Source: Candidatus Nitrosotenuis aquarius (GTDB taxonomy: Archaea > Thermoproteota > Nitrososphaeria > Nitrososphaerales > Nitrosopumilaceae). From it: a stretch of 64,000 bases of DNA. The notes beneath the pieces were generated by a model that saw only the letters and a list, made by a program, of their open reading frames with translations, searched no databases and was not told the DNA's origin. Within the stretch, counting starts at the first letter, position 1. Each line of letters begins with the position of its first letter. The position numbers were made by a program, and so were the translations under genes. This document shows, piece by piece, positions 51,250 to 59,673 of the stretch. The stretch lies in NCBI RefSeq assembly GCF_002787055.1, contig NZ_CP024808.1, positions 1,018,328 to 1,082,327 on the forward strand, read 5' to 3'.

Positions 51250-52302
51250 ATGATAAATCTGGATAGACCACTAATCAGCATCATCATACTAAATTACAAT
51301 GCAGGTAAACTTTTGCTGAATTGCGTTGAATCAATACTTCATTCCAATTACAACAATTTTGAGATCATAGTAGTAGATAATATTTCAAATGATGAGAGTC
51401 ATAAACATTGTAAGGAAAAATTTGAACAGATTAATCTAATAGAGAATCATGAAAATCTAGGCTATTGTGAAGGAAATAATGTAGGGATAAGAAATGCCAA
51501 AGGGGATTTTGTCATAATATTGAATCCAGATACTGAAGTTGATCCTTTGTGGTTAGATGAGCTTTTAAGTGCATATAGAGAATTTGGTGAAGGGATCTAT
51601 CAGCCAAAGATTTTATCGGTAGATGAGAAAAATGTTCTGCAAAGCACAGGCAATAAGATTCACCTGTTTGGATTTGGTTACTCAAGAGATCTTGGTATTA
51701 TTGATACAAATCAACATAACAAAATCGAACATATAGGTTATGCAGCTGGTACGTGTTTGTTCACAAGTGTTGGAATTTTACAGAGGTTGGATATGTTTGA
51801 TCCATTCATTTTCTTGTATCATGATGATCTAGATCTTGGATGGCGAGCTTGGCAACAAGGCATAAAATCGTATTATGTACCAAAATCTGTTATCTATCAT
51901 GTGAAAAGCTATAATCTGAAATGGAGTGCACAAAAATTCTTTTGGTTGGAAAGAAATCGAAAGTATTGTCTTTTAACTCATTATTCAAAAGAAACATACA
52001 AGAAGATGGCCTTCTGGCTTGCATTAGCAGATATTTTGATATGGTTTGTGTATCTTACGAAGGGATTTGTGAAGGCAAAGATCAGAGCGGAACAAGAAAT
52101 TAAAAAGAATAAGGACAAAATTGCAAAAAAATACATTGAGTTAGAGAACAAAAAAATAGTTTCAGATAAAGAGGTAATCAAAAATTTCTCTGACACCATT
52201 TTTGTGTCAGATAATATTTCCAGAGGATTATTGAGCTCAATTTTTAATTCATTACTTGGGTTCATGAGCAGACGTGCAAGAAAATCTATTTTATCTGGCT
52301 AG
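51250..52302 (+). CDS. GT2 glycosyltransferase with C-terminal membrane/coiled segment
   Basis: Rhamnosyltransferase-like GT2 protein of 350 residues. ISIIILNYNAGKLLLNCVESIL starts the GT-A fold, IVVDNISNDES follows, ILNPDTEVDPLWLDELL has the DxD-type metal motif (PDTE), and PFIFLYHDDLDLGWRAWQQG carries the catalytic acid. After residue 240 a hydrophobic helix (WLALADILIWFVYLTKGF) and a charged coiled segment follow, fixing it to the membrane. Follows rmlA by 11 bases, so it may transfer the dTDP-deoxysugar made by RmlAB. Acceptor unknown. Confidence 0.87.
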   Translation: MINLDRPLISIIILNYNAGKLLLNCVESILHSNYNNFEIIVVDNISNDESHKHCKEKFEQINLIENHENLGYCEGNNVGIRNAKGDFVIILNPDTEVDPLWLDELLSAYREFGEGIYQPKILSVDEKNVLQSTGNKIHLFGFGYSRDLGIIDTNQHNKIEHIGYAAGTCLFTSVGILQRLDMFDPFIFLYHDDLDLGWRAWQQGIKSYYVPKSVIYHVKSYNLKWSAQKFFWLERNRKYCLLTHYSKETYKKMAFWLALADILIWFVYLTKGFVKAKIRAEQEIKKNKDKIAKKYIELENKKIVSDKEVIKNFSDTIFVSDNISRGLLSSIFNSLLGFMSRRARKSILSG

Positions 52303-52304
52303 AC

Positions 52305-52658
52305 TTAGATCTTTTCTGAAATTACTACAGCTACCGCAAATTCTTTTTCATGACTAATTGAAACCAGAAATCTATACTTCCCAAGTTTAGTGTTATGCAA
52401 TCGGATAACTGGTCTTGAATTATGATGAGAAGTTTCAACATCAAGAAATGAAATTTGTTTTTTTATTGATTTTTTTAGTGCTTCCTTACATGCAAATTTT
52501 CCAGCAAAATGTTGGGCGGGATTTTTGTATTTTAGGCAATATTTTATTTCAGATTGACAAAATAATTTCTTATAAAATGTTGGTTTATCTTGAAATTTTA
52601 TTTTCTCAAATCTTTGTACGTCAACTATATCAATTCCTATACCAAAATTCTCAAGCAT
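52305..52658 (-). CDS. acpS: holo-[acyl-carrier-protein] synthase
   Basis: Attaches the 4'-phosphopantetheine arm to the ACP encoded in the same operon. From ATG 52658 the protein has 117 residues, the normal AcpS size; the frame extends 18 codons upstream but these overlap the MaoC gene. The metal-binding GIGIDIVDVQRFE (D10) and the signature FAGKFACKEALKK (E59) are both intact, and the end VSISHEKEFAVAVV fits the family. AcpS is rare in archaea, and its place here next to an ACP gene points to transfer of a bacterial-type acyl unit. Confidence 0.9.
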   Translation of the reverse strand: MLENFGIGIDIVDVQRFEKIKFQDKPTFYKKLFCQSEIKYCLKYKNPAQHFAGKFACKEALKKSIKKQISFLDVETSHHNSRPVIRLHNTKLGKYRFLVSISHEKEFAVAVVISEKI

Positions 52659-52669
52659 AGTTTTCTTTG

Positions 52670-53095
52670 TTATTGTCTTACTAGAACTTTTGCCAAACCA
52701 TCTATCAAACACTTGCCGGTTTGATTTGCTATAGTAGTTTTTAGCGTAATGATTTTAGTAGTTTCATGTTTTTCTATGACCTCTCCTTTAATCACTATTT
52801 GATCATCAATAAAGCACGGCAATCTAAAATTCAGTGTTTGTGAAAAATACAATGCGTTTTTACCAGGAAGATGCATTCCTACCAATCTAGATAAGTAAGA
52901 AGCCAACAACATTCCATGACAAACTCTTTTCTCAAATTTGGTTGATTTTGCATAATCATCATCCATGTGTAATGGATTGTAATCTCCAGAAAGCTTGGCA
53001 AAATCATTAAGCGTTATTTCATCAATTTTTATTTCAAATTGTACTGTTTGGCCTAGTTTTATGCTCTCAAATGTCATTGATGAGACGTCAGTCAT
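52670..53095 (-). CDS. MaoC-like (R)-specific enoyl hydratase/dehydratase
   Basis: Hot-dog-fold hydratase of 141 residues. The active-site helix is LNDFAKLSGDYNPLHMDDDYA, with the Asp-x(4)-His catalytic pair (D in SGDYNP, H in PLHMD), followed by RVCHGMLLASYLSRLVG, the usual oxyanion-side segment. Such enzymes hydrate crotonyl-type thioesters to (R)-3-hydroxyacyl forms on CoA or ACP. Its start overlaps the ACP stop by eight bases. In this operon it could produce a hydroxybutyryl-ACP or dehydrate a hydroxyacyl-ACP; both are inference. Confidence 0.86.
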   Translation of the reverse strand: MTDVSSMTFESIKLGQTVQFEIKIDEITLNDFAKLSGDYNPLHMDDDYAKSTKFEKRVCHGMLLASYLSRLVGMHLPGKNALYFSQTLNFRLPCFIDDQIVIKGEVIEKHETTKIITLKTTIANQTGKCLIDGLAKVLVRQ

Positions 53096-53327
53096 CTAGT
53101 GCCACACCATGAATTTTCAAATAGTATTTTATGTCTGCGACATTTTTCGTACTTACTACCTCATCGATAGTAAATTGGGTCTTGAATTCTGACTCTAGCT
53201 CATCCAATAAAACATACGAATTAAATGAATCCCAGCTTGGTATTGTTTCTGGACTAGAGTTATCATCAATTATAGAAATGTCTACTCCCATTACTTTTGC
53301 AATCAAAGAATATAGTTTTTTAGACAT
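53088..53327 (-). CDS. acpP: acyl carrier protein
   Basis: A 79-residue ACP. The phosphopantetheine serine is S34 in WDSFNSYVLLDELE (DSF replaces the usual DSL, a conservative change seen in FkbH-linked carriers), after the loop DDNSSPETIP and before helix III-like FTIDEVVSTKNVADIKYYL. It is linked by TAATG with the FkbH gene and by an eight-base overlap with the MaoC gene. Archaea normally lack ACP-based fatty acid synthesis, so this ACP most probably carries an acyl group destined for the surface glycan. Confidence 0.87.
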   Translation of the reverse strand: MSKKLYSLIAKVMGVDISIIDDNSSPETIPSWDSFNSYVLLDELESEFKTQFTIDEVVSTKNVADIKYYLKIHGVALDD

Positions 53328-55072
53328 TATTTTTCATCAATGGTAAGGAATCCAGGTGCTTTGAAATCGGGTTTTGAATAATACCAGTAATCACCCTCTT
53401 TAACGAATCCACAGTCAGGGAGAAAACTCTCAACTGGTTTATTTTTTTGAGTCGGGATATATTGTGCTCTTATTCTTTCAACGCCATTTTCTTTTGCTTT
53501 TTTTATAATATGACTGATAATTGCCTTTTCGACCTCTCTTCCCATCACACGACAGCTGAGCAGAAACGTATCAAGTGTCCATTGTTTTGGTGTATCTTTC
53601 TTTACGATAAAAACTCCAGTTATTCCATTATCGCCAAATTTATCTTCTACCTGTGCACATCCAACCAGAAATTGGTTATTTTGTACAAATTCACGTATTT
53701 CTTCTTCTTGATACCTATGTGTGGTCAGATTAAACTGGTTTGTCTTCAGCGTTAGTTGAGAGATTCTAGGTATGGTAAATTGATCAGCTGGAAGAATTGA
53801 CACTTTAAGATTTAGTTCTTTTAGAAAATCCTCCAAGTTTGTAGCAAAGCTTTCAAATTGTTTTCTTTGTTGTTGTTCTAGATACATCTTTCCTCTTTTG
53901 GTGTCTTCCTCAGTTATTGACAGGGTATTGAATTCGCTCATATTTTGTAGTATCTTTGAGTATTGTGAGGGATCTTTTGGTAGATCCACTGTAAGTACCT
54001 GCGGCAGTCTTGTTTTCACAAACTCCCTATTTACCGGATCATCATCAAAAAAAACCATATAATCAAGTCCAAAATTGAGATCTTCTGCTATTTCTTTCAT
54101 ATTGGTTACTTTGTCATCCCAATTTATTTTGAGACAGGCAAAGTGCTCTTTTTTCAAGATCATGTCAGGATGTTCATTGATTACTTTGAGCGCATCTTCA
54201 GGGTTGTTTTTACTGTTTATTGCCAACAAGACACCTCTCTGATATAATGACAATAATACACGTTGAAATTCCTGATATGCATTTCCAGGAGGTGTATTTC
54301 CTAGTTTTATTCCATCAAATCCATCTTCACCTACAATTCCACCCCACAGTGTATTATCCAGATCCAAGACAATGCATCTCTTACCCAATCCTAATGAAGC
54401 AATCACATAGGCCATGAGATCATTGACTAGATGAGGGATGTAATCAAGACAGACTTTTATGTCGCCAAAGAAATATTGCTTAAAATCAAACATGTTATTT
54501 TCTCCAAATTTAGCGACAAAGCTGTTAAAGTCATAAATGTAAACAGAGTCATTTTGCATAAATTCTGATTCCAGTTTATTATTTAGATCAATAATCATAC
54601 TTTTGAGTCCATATTCTTGTTTTGTTTCAGATATTCCATAAGGTGAAAAAGACGGTATAGAAAAATTTGTTACTATTAGTTTTGAGTTTGTTTTCTTTGT
54701 AAATGTGTTTATGAGATTTGATAGTTCTTTGAATTTTGTTTCTATAAAAGTAGTTCTTTCTGATGACGAAATTGAATATGGGAAATGGAATAGATTACCC
54801 AATATACTTCTGGTGTCCAATAATAGGAACGTTAGATCAGGAGAGAATTTGTACAAATCACTTTGATCATCCAGTATGTTTTGAAAGTATTGGTTGTATC
54901 CTGCCAAATATGTTTGACATTCAATATTTCTTTCAGCGCATTTGACTCTGAATGTTTCTTCAATTCCGTTTATCGTGAAGCTGCTCAGAAGCGCAATTCG
55001 AATTTTTTTATCATTATCATTAATTTTTAATTCTTTAGCCTTTGTAATGTAATAAGATAATTTTTGTTCCAT
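53327..55072 (-). CDS. FkbH-like acyl-loading protein (HAD phosphatase IIIC plus GNAT domain)
   Basis: Loads a three-carbon unit on ACP: family members take 1,3-bisphosphoglycerate, hold it on the enzyme and leave a glyceryl group on the ACP. From the ATG at 55072 it has 581 residues. Residues 1-225 form an SGNH-hydrolase-like N-terminal domain, 230-400 the HAD domain with CIVLDLDNTLWGGIVGEDG (D237, D239 catalytic) and FFDDDPVNREFV, and 430-575 a GNAT-like domain (GCAQVEDKFGDNGITGVFIV, FLLSCRVMGREVEKAIISHI). First gene of the leftward ACP operon, divergent from the acyltransferase. Confidence 0.9.
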   Translation of the reverse strand: MEQKLSYYITKAKELKINDNDKKIRIALLSSFTINGIEETFRVKCAERNIECQTYLAGYNQYFQNILDDQSDLYKFSPDLTFLLLDTRSILGNLFHFPYSISSSERTTFIETKFKELSNLINTFTKKTNSKLIVTNFSIPSFSPYGISETKQEYGLKSMIIDLNNKLESEFMQNDSVYIYDFNSFVAKFGENNMFDFKQYFFGDIKVCLDYIPHLVNDLMAYVIASLGLGKRCIVLDLDNTLWGGIVGEDGFDGIKLGNTPPGNAYQEFQRVLLSLYQRGVLLAINSKNNPEDALKVINEHPDMILKKEHFACLKINWDDKVTNMKEIAEDLNFGLDYMVFFDDDPVNREFVKTRLPQVLTVDLPKDPSQYSKILQNMSEFNTLSITEEDTKRGKMYLEQQQRKQFESFATNLEDFLKELNLKVSILPADQFTIPRISQLTLKTNQFNLTTHRYQEEEIREFVQNNQFLVGCAQVEDKFGDNGITGVFIVKKDTPKQWTLDTFLLSCRVMGREVEKAIISHIIKKAKENGVERIRAQYIPTQKNKPVESFLPDCGFVKEGDYWYYSKPDFKAPGFLTIDEK

Positions 55073-55187
55073 ATTATACAATGATATCCACTTTGATATC
55101 TATTTGTAATTTTGTTCGCCATCTTTAACCTAACCGTAGATTTTATCAGATAGGTTTAGATTTAAAACAATTTTTTAGACCAGCTAT

Positions 55188-55718
55188 ATGCAGAGCGAGG
55201 ATCCTACAGATGTTAATGAACGCGAGTTAATGGAGTATTATGGATACAAAGGAAAAATAGGAAATACAAAGATGAAGATGAAATTTTTTCGTTCTTGGGT
55301 TCTCCACTGCATTGCATATTCATGTCCACTATCTAGTCTAACTTCAAGAATTCAACGTATGCGTGGGGTAGAAATTGGGAAACATTGTCATTTCTCACCA
55401 TACGTACAACTGGATCTCATCTACCCTCATTTACTGCACATAGGCGATAATGTCACGTTTGGATCAAACGTGATGATTTTTGCTCACAACAATCCTGCTG
55501 CCAACTTGTTTTTAAAACGAGGGGAGTATCCAAGAAAAGTAGCAGAAGTGACTATAAAATCTGGTGCAGTGTTGTTTCCTGGCGTAATAGTAACAGCAGG
55601 AGTTACAATTGGGGAAAATTCTATTATTTCGGTGGGAAGTGTGGTAACGCAAGATATACCAGATTATTGTGTGGTTGTAGGGAATCCGGCAAGAGTTATT
55701 AAAAAAATTGATCATTAA
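55188..55718 (+). CDS. left-handed beta-helix acyltransferase (xenobiotic/maltose acetyltransferase-like)
   Basis: A 176-residue hexapeptide-repeat transferase. Coils of the helix show as IGKHCHFSPYVQLD, IGDNVTFGSNVMIFAHNN (catalytic His in FAHNN) and ITIKSGAVLFPGVIVTAGVTIGENSIISVGSVV; the end IPDYCVVVGNPARVIKKI is the family C-terminus. The N-terminal 60 residues are helical and membrane-friendly. Divergent from the FkbH-ACP operon, so it is a good candidate for taking the acyl group from ACP to a sugar hydroxyl or amine; acetyl-CoA as donor is the alternative. Confidence 0.8.
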   Translation: MQSEDPTDVNERELMEYYGYKGKIGNTKMKMKFFRSWVLHCIAYSCPLSSLTSRIQRMRGVEIGKHCHFSPYVQLDLIYPHLLHIGDNVTFGSNVMIFAHNNPAANLFLKRGEYPRKVAEVTIKSGAVLFPGVIVTAGVTIGENSIISVGSVVTQDIPDYCVVVGNPARVIKKIDH

Positions 55719-55757
55719 AGTTGGATTTAATAATAAATTTGACATAATTGAGCTAAA

Positions 55758-56588
55758 TTGAATCTTTTAGGCATAGATTTCGAAGAATGGTATCATCCTA
55801 AACTAATTCAAAAATATTTGACGAATCAGAAAAAAAATTTATTGATAACTAATGGAATCGATAAAATTCTTGACTGGTTAAGAAAAAATGAAACATATGC
55901 TACGTTTTTCATTGTTGGTGAAATTATTGAATCAAAACCAGAAATTCTTGACAAAATTCTTTCTGATGGACATGAAGTCGGATTTCACACTATGCATCAT
56001 GATGGATTAGAATCTTTATCCTATGACAAATTTGATAATGAGCTCAAGACTTTCAATAAGTTAACATCCGGGAAATCTGTTGGTTTTAGAGCCCCAACAT
56101 TCTCTCTTAACCACACTACATCTTGGGCCATAGACGCATTAGAGGTAAACAACTACTCATACGACAGTAGTCTAATTCCAGTAAAATCGTACATGTATGG
56201 GGTTTCAAGCAATGAGCTTGGGCCATACAGAATAAAGAGTCAGAATATAGAAAGAAATCATGAGGACGGCAAAATTCTTGAGTTTCCACTGCTTACATCA
56301 GATTTTTTCATAAGGCGCATACCCATTGCAGGTGGTTTTTACCTAAGAGCATTACCTACAAGACTATTATTTGATGCAATTGAGAAATATGAAAAAAATG
56401 AAATTCCGGCCACTATGTACATACACTCTTGGGAACTTGTGCCAGAGCTTATGCCCAAAATCGACTTACCTTTCAAGGAGGAATTCATAACATATCACAA
56501 TATCAAAAAAGCATTCCCACGTATGGACTCAATTCTTAAGAAATTCAAATTTACTTCTTTTACAAGATATATTGCAAAAACAGATTAG
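55758..56588 (+). CDS. polysaccharide deacetylase (NodB family)
   Basis: Carbohydrate esterase of 276 residues starting at a TTG. LGIDFEEWYHPK supplies the first metal/catalytic Asp, VGFHTMHHDGLESL the H-x(3-5)-H metal histidines (H117/H121 region), SVGFRAPTFSLN the substrate Arg, and MYIHSWELVPEL the final His. The DFEEWYH start is usual in the DUF3473-associated exopolysaccharide group. It would remove N-acetyl groups from amino sugars of the glycan. Follows the acyltransferase gene after 39 bases. Confidence 0.88.
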   Translation: MNLLGIDFEEWYHPKLIQKYLTNQKKNLLITNGIDKILDWLRKNETYATFFIVGEIIESKPEILDKILSDGHEVGFHTMHHDGLESLSYDKFDNELKTFNKLTSGKSVGFRAPTFSLNHTTSWAIDALEVNNYSYDSSLIPVKSYMYGVSSNELGPYRIKSQNIERNHEDGKILEFPLLTSDFFIRRIPIAGGFYLRALPTRLLFDAIEKYEKNEIPATMYIHSWELVPELMPKIDLPFKEEFITYHNIKKAFPRMDSILKKFKFTSFTRYIAKTD

Positions 56589-57520
56589 GTTAATGATGAA
56601 AAATAATCCAGAGTCTTTTTAATTCCGTCTTTTACAGATATTTTTGGTTTCCAACCGAGCCCTTTTAGATTAGAATTATCTACAACAAAGTTTCCAACAT
56701 CAACTTTTTTTGTATATTGTGGAGAATCGATGTACTGCACTTTGGTGTCTGTGAGATCCTCAAGCCACTTACCTATCTGATAGAACCATGTTTTTTTATT
56801 AGAAGAGATCCAGTAAAGATTACCACTCTTGCCTTTTTTCATTATTGATTCAATACCACTTATCACATCAGAGATGTAGATTACATCACGGTAGAACTTA
56901 CCTTTGTTATAGATTGTAATTTTTTCTCCTTTGAATGCCTCATGTATTAGATAATTAATTGCGTTTTTGGTAGGGATAACTTGCTCTTTTGGGCCAAACG
57001 AGTTCGTAATGCGAAAAATTATCGAGTCTAGACCATATACATTATTGTAGATTTTGCAATAGTGCTCACTTGTTAACCTATTTGCACCATAAATTGTTGT
57101 AGGATTACAGATAGTTTGTTCGTTTACAGGTAGTTTATTGGGTTTTCCTACCACAACAAATGTACTGCCAAGTATGAATCTGCATGACAGTTTCATTTTT
57201 CTGATTTTTTCTAAGATGAATAAAGTTGACCGTGTATTTGCATCTACATCGTACATTGGATCTTCAAACGATTTAGAATGTGAGGTTTGGCCAGCCAAAT
57301 GAATTAGAGCATTTGGTTTGTATTTTTCTATAATTGAGCCAAATTTTGGAAGATTCGTAATGTCTACTTTCTCTAGTATTACGTCTTTAGCAATTTCAGA
57401 AATATTTTGTTTTTTTGCATAATTTCTAGTCAATAGTATGAGTTCGTGATCTTTTTTGACAAGACTGTGTGAAAGGGAGCTACCAACAAACCCTAATCCA
57501 CCGGTGATCAGTATTTTCAC
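56585..57520 (-). CDS. NAD-dependent epimerase/dehydratase with Arg in the YxxxK position
   Basis: Extended SDR enzyme of 311 residues. ILITGGLGFVGSSLSHSLV binds NAD and LIHLAGQTSHSKSFEDPMYDVDANTRST and ILGSTFVVVG follow in family order. The catalytic motif is IYGANRLTSEHYC: the Tyr is kept, but the Lys four residues on is Arg, encoded by AGG. Other parts (FRITNSFGPKEQ, YISDVISGIESI) are normal. Reaction unknown: possibly a 4-epimerase, reductase or dehydratase for an NDP-deoxysugar. Its end overlaps the deacetylase end by four bases. Confidence 0.85.
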   Translation of the reverse strand: MKILITGGLGFVGSSLSHSLVKKDHELILLTRNYAKKQNISEIAKDVILEKVDITNLPKFGSIIEKYKPNALIHLAGQTSHSKSFEDPMYDVDANTRSTLFILEKIRKMKLSCRFILGSTFVVVGKPNKLPVNEQTICNPTTIYGANRLTSEHYCKIYNNVYGLDSIIFRITNSFGPKEQVIPTKNAINYLIHEAFKGEKITIYNKGKFYRDVIYISDVISGIESIMKKGKSGNLYWISSNKKTWFYQIGKWLEDLTDTKVQYIDSPQYTKKVDVGNFVVDNSNLKGLGWKPKISVKDGIKKTLDYFSSLT

Positions 57521-57608
57521 GATTTTTTTGTGTTAATAGTTCGTTATAAAATTGAGGGGAATACAATACTGCAAAATGGTGGAGAGATTTGCAAACCTTT
57601 AGATTTAA

Positions 57609-58406
57609 TTGATTGAATGTGATATAACTGTGAAGAAGAGGTCACCTAGTAAATTTTCAATTTTATTGAAATGTATAAAATTAGTTAGTAATTGGCACGT
57701 AATACCTTTAACACATTATGGATTAATGAAAGATGAGTTCGTCATTGTAAAATTAAGAAATGGATTAAAAATAAAACTGCGAACAGATTCTACCGATTTA
57801 CAGGCATTCTTTAACGTATGGATATTACAAGAATATCAAAGAGAGCACGGTTTTAAGATAAACGCCGATGATGTTATCATCGACATAGGAGGCCACATTG
57901 GTCTGTTTACATTATATTGTTCCCAATTCTGTAAAAACGGTAAAATTTTTTCCTTTGAACCAATTAGAGAAAATTATGAAATACTGTTAGAAAATATTAA
58001 ACAAAACGATATTAGAAATGTAAAACCATCTAATATTGCAATATCTAGCAAAAATGGTAAAATTCGTATTTACCTGAGTGATGATCAGGCAGCACATAGT
58101 TTTTACAAAGTAGGCGAAAAATCGGTCGAGATAGAAACCACTACCTTGGAGAACGTAATCCAGTCTGAAGATATAGAAAAATGTAATTTATTGAAATTAG
58201 ATTGCGAGGGAGCAGAATATGAGATAATAGATTCTCTTACTGACGACATAACTAAAAAAATAGAAAAAATTTCTCTAGAATATCACCATGCAGATACTAA
58301 ATCATCCCTCTTAATTGATTTAAAAAATAAACTGAAGACAGAATATCTAATGAATGATCACCCATCTAATAATGGCATGGGAATTTTATTTGCAAAACAT
58401 ATGTGA
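57609..58406 (+). CDS. FkbM-family methyltransferase
   Basis: SAM-dependent O-methyltransferase of up to 265 residues (from TTG 57609; a GTG at 57630 is an alternative). VIIDIGGHIGLFTLYCSQF is motif I, GKIFSFEPIRENYEILLENI motif II, and LLKLDCEGAEYEIIDSL the FkbM-typical motif. FkbM enzymes methylate hydroxyls of sugars and natural products. Placed among glycosyltransferases, so a surface-sugar methylation role is likely. A second FkbM gene is truncated by the right edge of the window. Confidence 0.86.
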   Translation: MIECDITVKKRSPSKFSILLKCIKLVSNWHVIPLTHYGLMKDEFVIVKLRNGLKIKLRTDSTDLQAFFNVWILQEYQREHGFKINADDVIIDIGGHIGLFTLYCSQFCKNGKIFSFEPIRENYEILLENIKQNDIRNVKPSNIAISSKNGKIRIYLSDDQAAHSFYKVGEKSVEIETTTLENVIQSEDIEKCNLLKLDCEGAEYEIIDSLTDDITKKIEKISLEYHHADTKSSLLIDLKNKLKTEYLMNDHPSNNGMGILFAKHM

Positions 58407-58463
58407 TGTATACGTAGCAAAGACTTGAAAGGAGATAATAATTAGAAAAAAATAGCAGATTCA

Positions 58464-59648
58464 ATGAAAATCGCATTAACTTGCCCTGCATCATTGCCAG
58501 CAACACAATTTGGTGGTATCTTATTTTTGGCTGTGGACATAGCAAGAGAGTTATCAAATGTAGGACATGATGTGAAGATCTATACAACTGATCTAGATTT
58601 TGCAAATAATCCAAAAACGTTTAACAAAAATCTACCAAGAATTGAAAAGATTGACAAATTCACAATAATTAGGACACATGTATGGTTTGCAGTTAACTTA
58701 TTTTTTATTAATCCTGGAATGTACTTTCAGATGTTAAAAGACAAACCGGATGTGATTCATTCTATTGGTGCACGAAGTTTTCAGGCAGTTATAGCGGCAC
58801 TTGTGTCTAAAAAGAAGAAAATTCCTTTAGTTTTGTCTGATCAAGGAGGTCTGACTACCCATCCAGATTTAACAAAAGTAGGAATTGTAAAAAAAACACT
58901 GTATAAGATGCAGATGCCTTTAGTGAGGTTTGTTATTAACCAAGCAACAAAGATCAGTGTGGGTAACGAATACGAAAAGGATATTTTTTCAGAATTTTGC
59001 TCTCAGGACAAAATAGTAATTGTTAGAAATGGAATTAACCTAGACAATCTATATGCTTCCAAAGTAGATTTTAAGAAAAAATACAACATAGAGAATGATT
59101 TTTTCTTATTCGTTGGCAGATTCAATAAAGTGAAAGGAGTAGATATTCTACTTAACGCAATCAATTTAATAAAAAATTCGCAGGAAATGAAAGAAAAAAT
59201 CTTGGTGATAATGGGAGTTGACTTTGGTTTTGAATCTGAGATGTTTGAGATGATAGATAATCTAAAACTTCAAGACAAAATTTTGGTAATTAAAAACCCT
59301 CCACGCGAAGATGTCATATCTGCCTATAACTATTGTAAATTCTTGGTTTTACCTTCGAGATGGGAGCTCTCTCCTTTGACTCCCTTGGAAGGCTTTGCCT
59401 TCAAAAAAGCAGTCATAAGTACCAACGCTCATGGTATCCCATACATCGTAAGAGATAAAGAAAATGGCTTGTTAATAGAGCCAGAAGATTACAAGTCACT
59501 TGCTTCTGCAATTATTGAATTATTAAAAAATGAAGCAATGTGTAATGAGTATGGTCTAGCTGGATATAATTTAGTTCAGAACATTTGTAATTCTACAAAG
59601 ATGGCTAATAGCACTTTAGAAATATACAAACAAATTATCAATAGATAA
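58464..59648 (+). CDS. GT4-family glycosyltransferase
   Basis: Retaining GT-B transferase of 394 residues. The N-terminal Rossmann lobe begins IALTCPASLPATQFGGILFLAVDIAREL and the C-terminal lobe has FLFVGRFNKVKGVDILLNAI and LVLPSRWELSPLTPLEGFAFKKAVI with the E-x7-E of the GT4 donor site. The sugar and acceptor are unknown, but the enzyme is cytosolic and likely builds the repeat on a lipid carrier. Fifty-eight bases separate it from the FkbM gene. Confidence 0.9.
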   Translation: MKIALTCPASLPATQFGGILFLAVDIARELSNVGHDVKIYTTDLDFANNPKTFNKNLPRIEKIDKFTIIRTHVWFAVNLFFINPGMYFQMLKDKPDVIHSIGARSFQAVIAALVSKKKKIPLVLSDQGGLTTHPDLTKVGIVKKTLYKMQMPLVRFVINQATKISVGNEYEKDIFSEFCSQDKIVIVRNGINLDNLYASKVDFKKKYNIENDFFLFVGRFNKVKGVDILLNAINLIKNSQEMKEKILVIMGVDFGFESEMFEMIDNLKLQDKILVIKNPPREDVISAYNYCKFLVLPSRWELSPLTPLEGFAFKKAVISTNAHGIPYIVRDKENGLLIEPEDYKSLASAIIELLKNEAMCNEYGLAGYNLVQNICNSTKMANSTLEIYKQIINR

Positions 59649-59673
59649 ATTACAGCATTTTTCAATTAATCCA

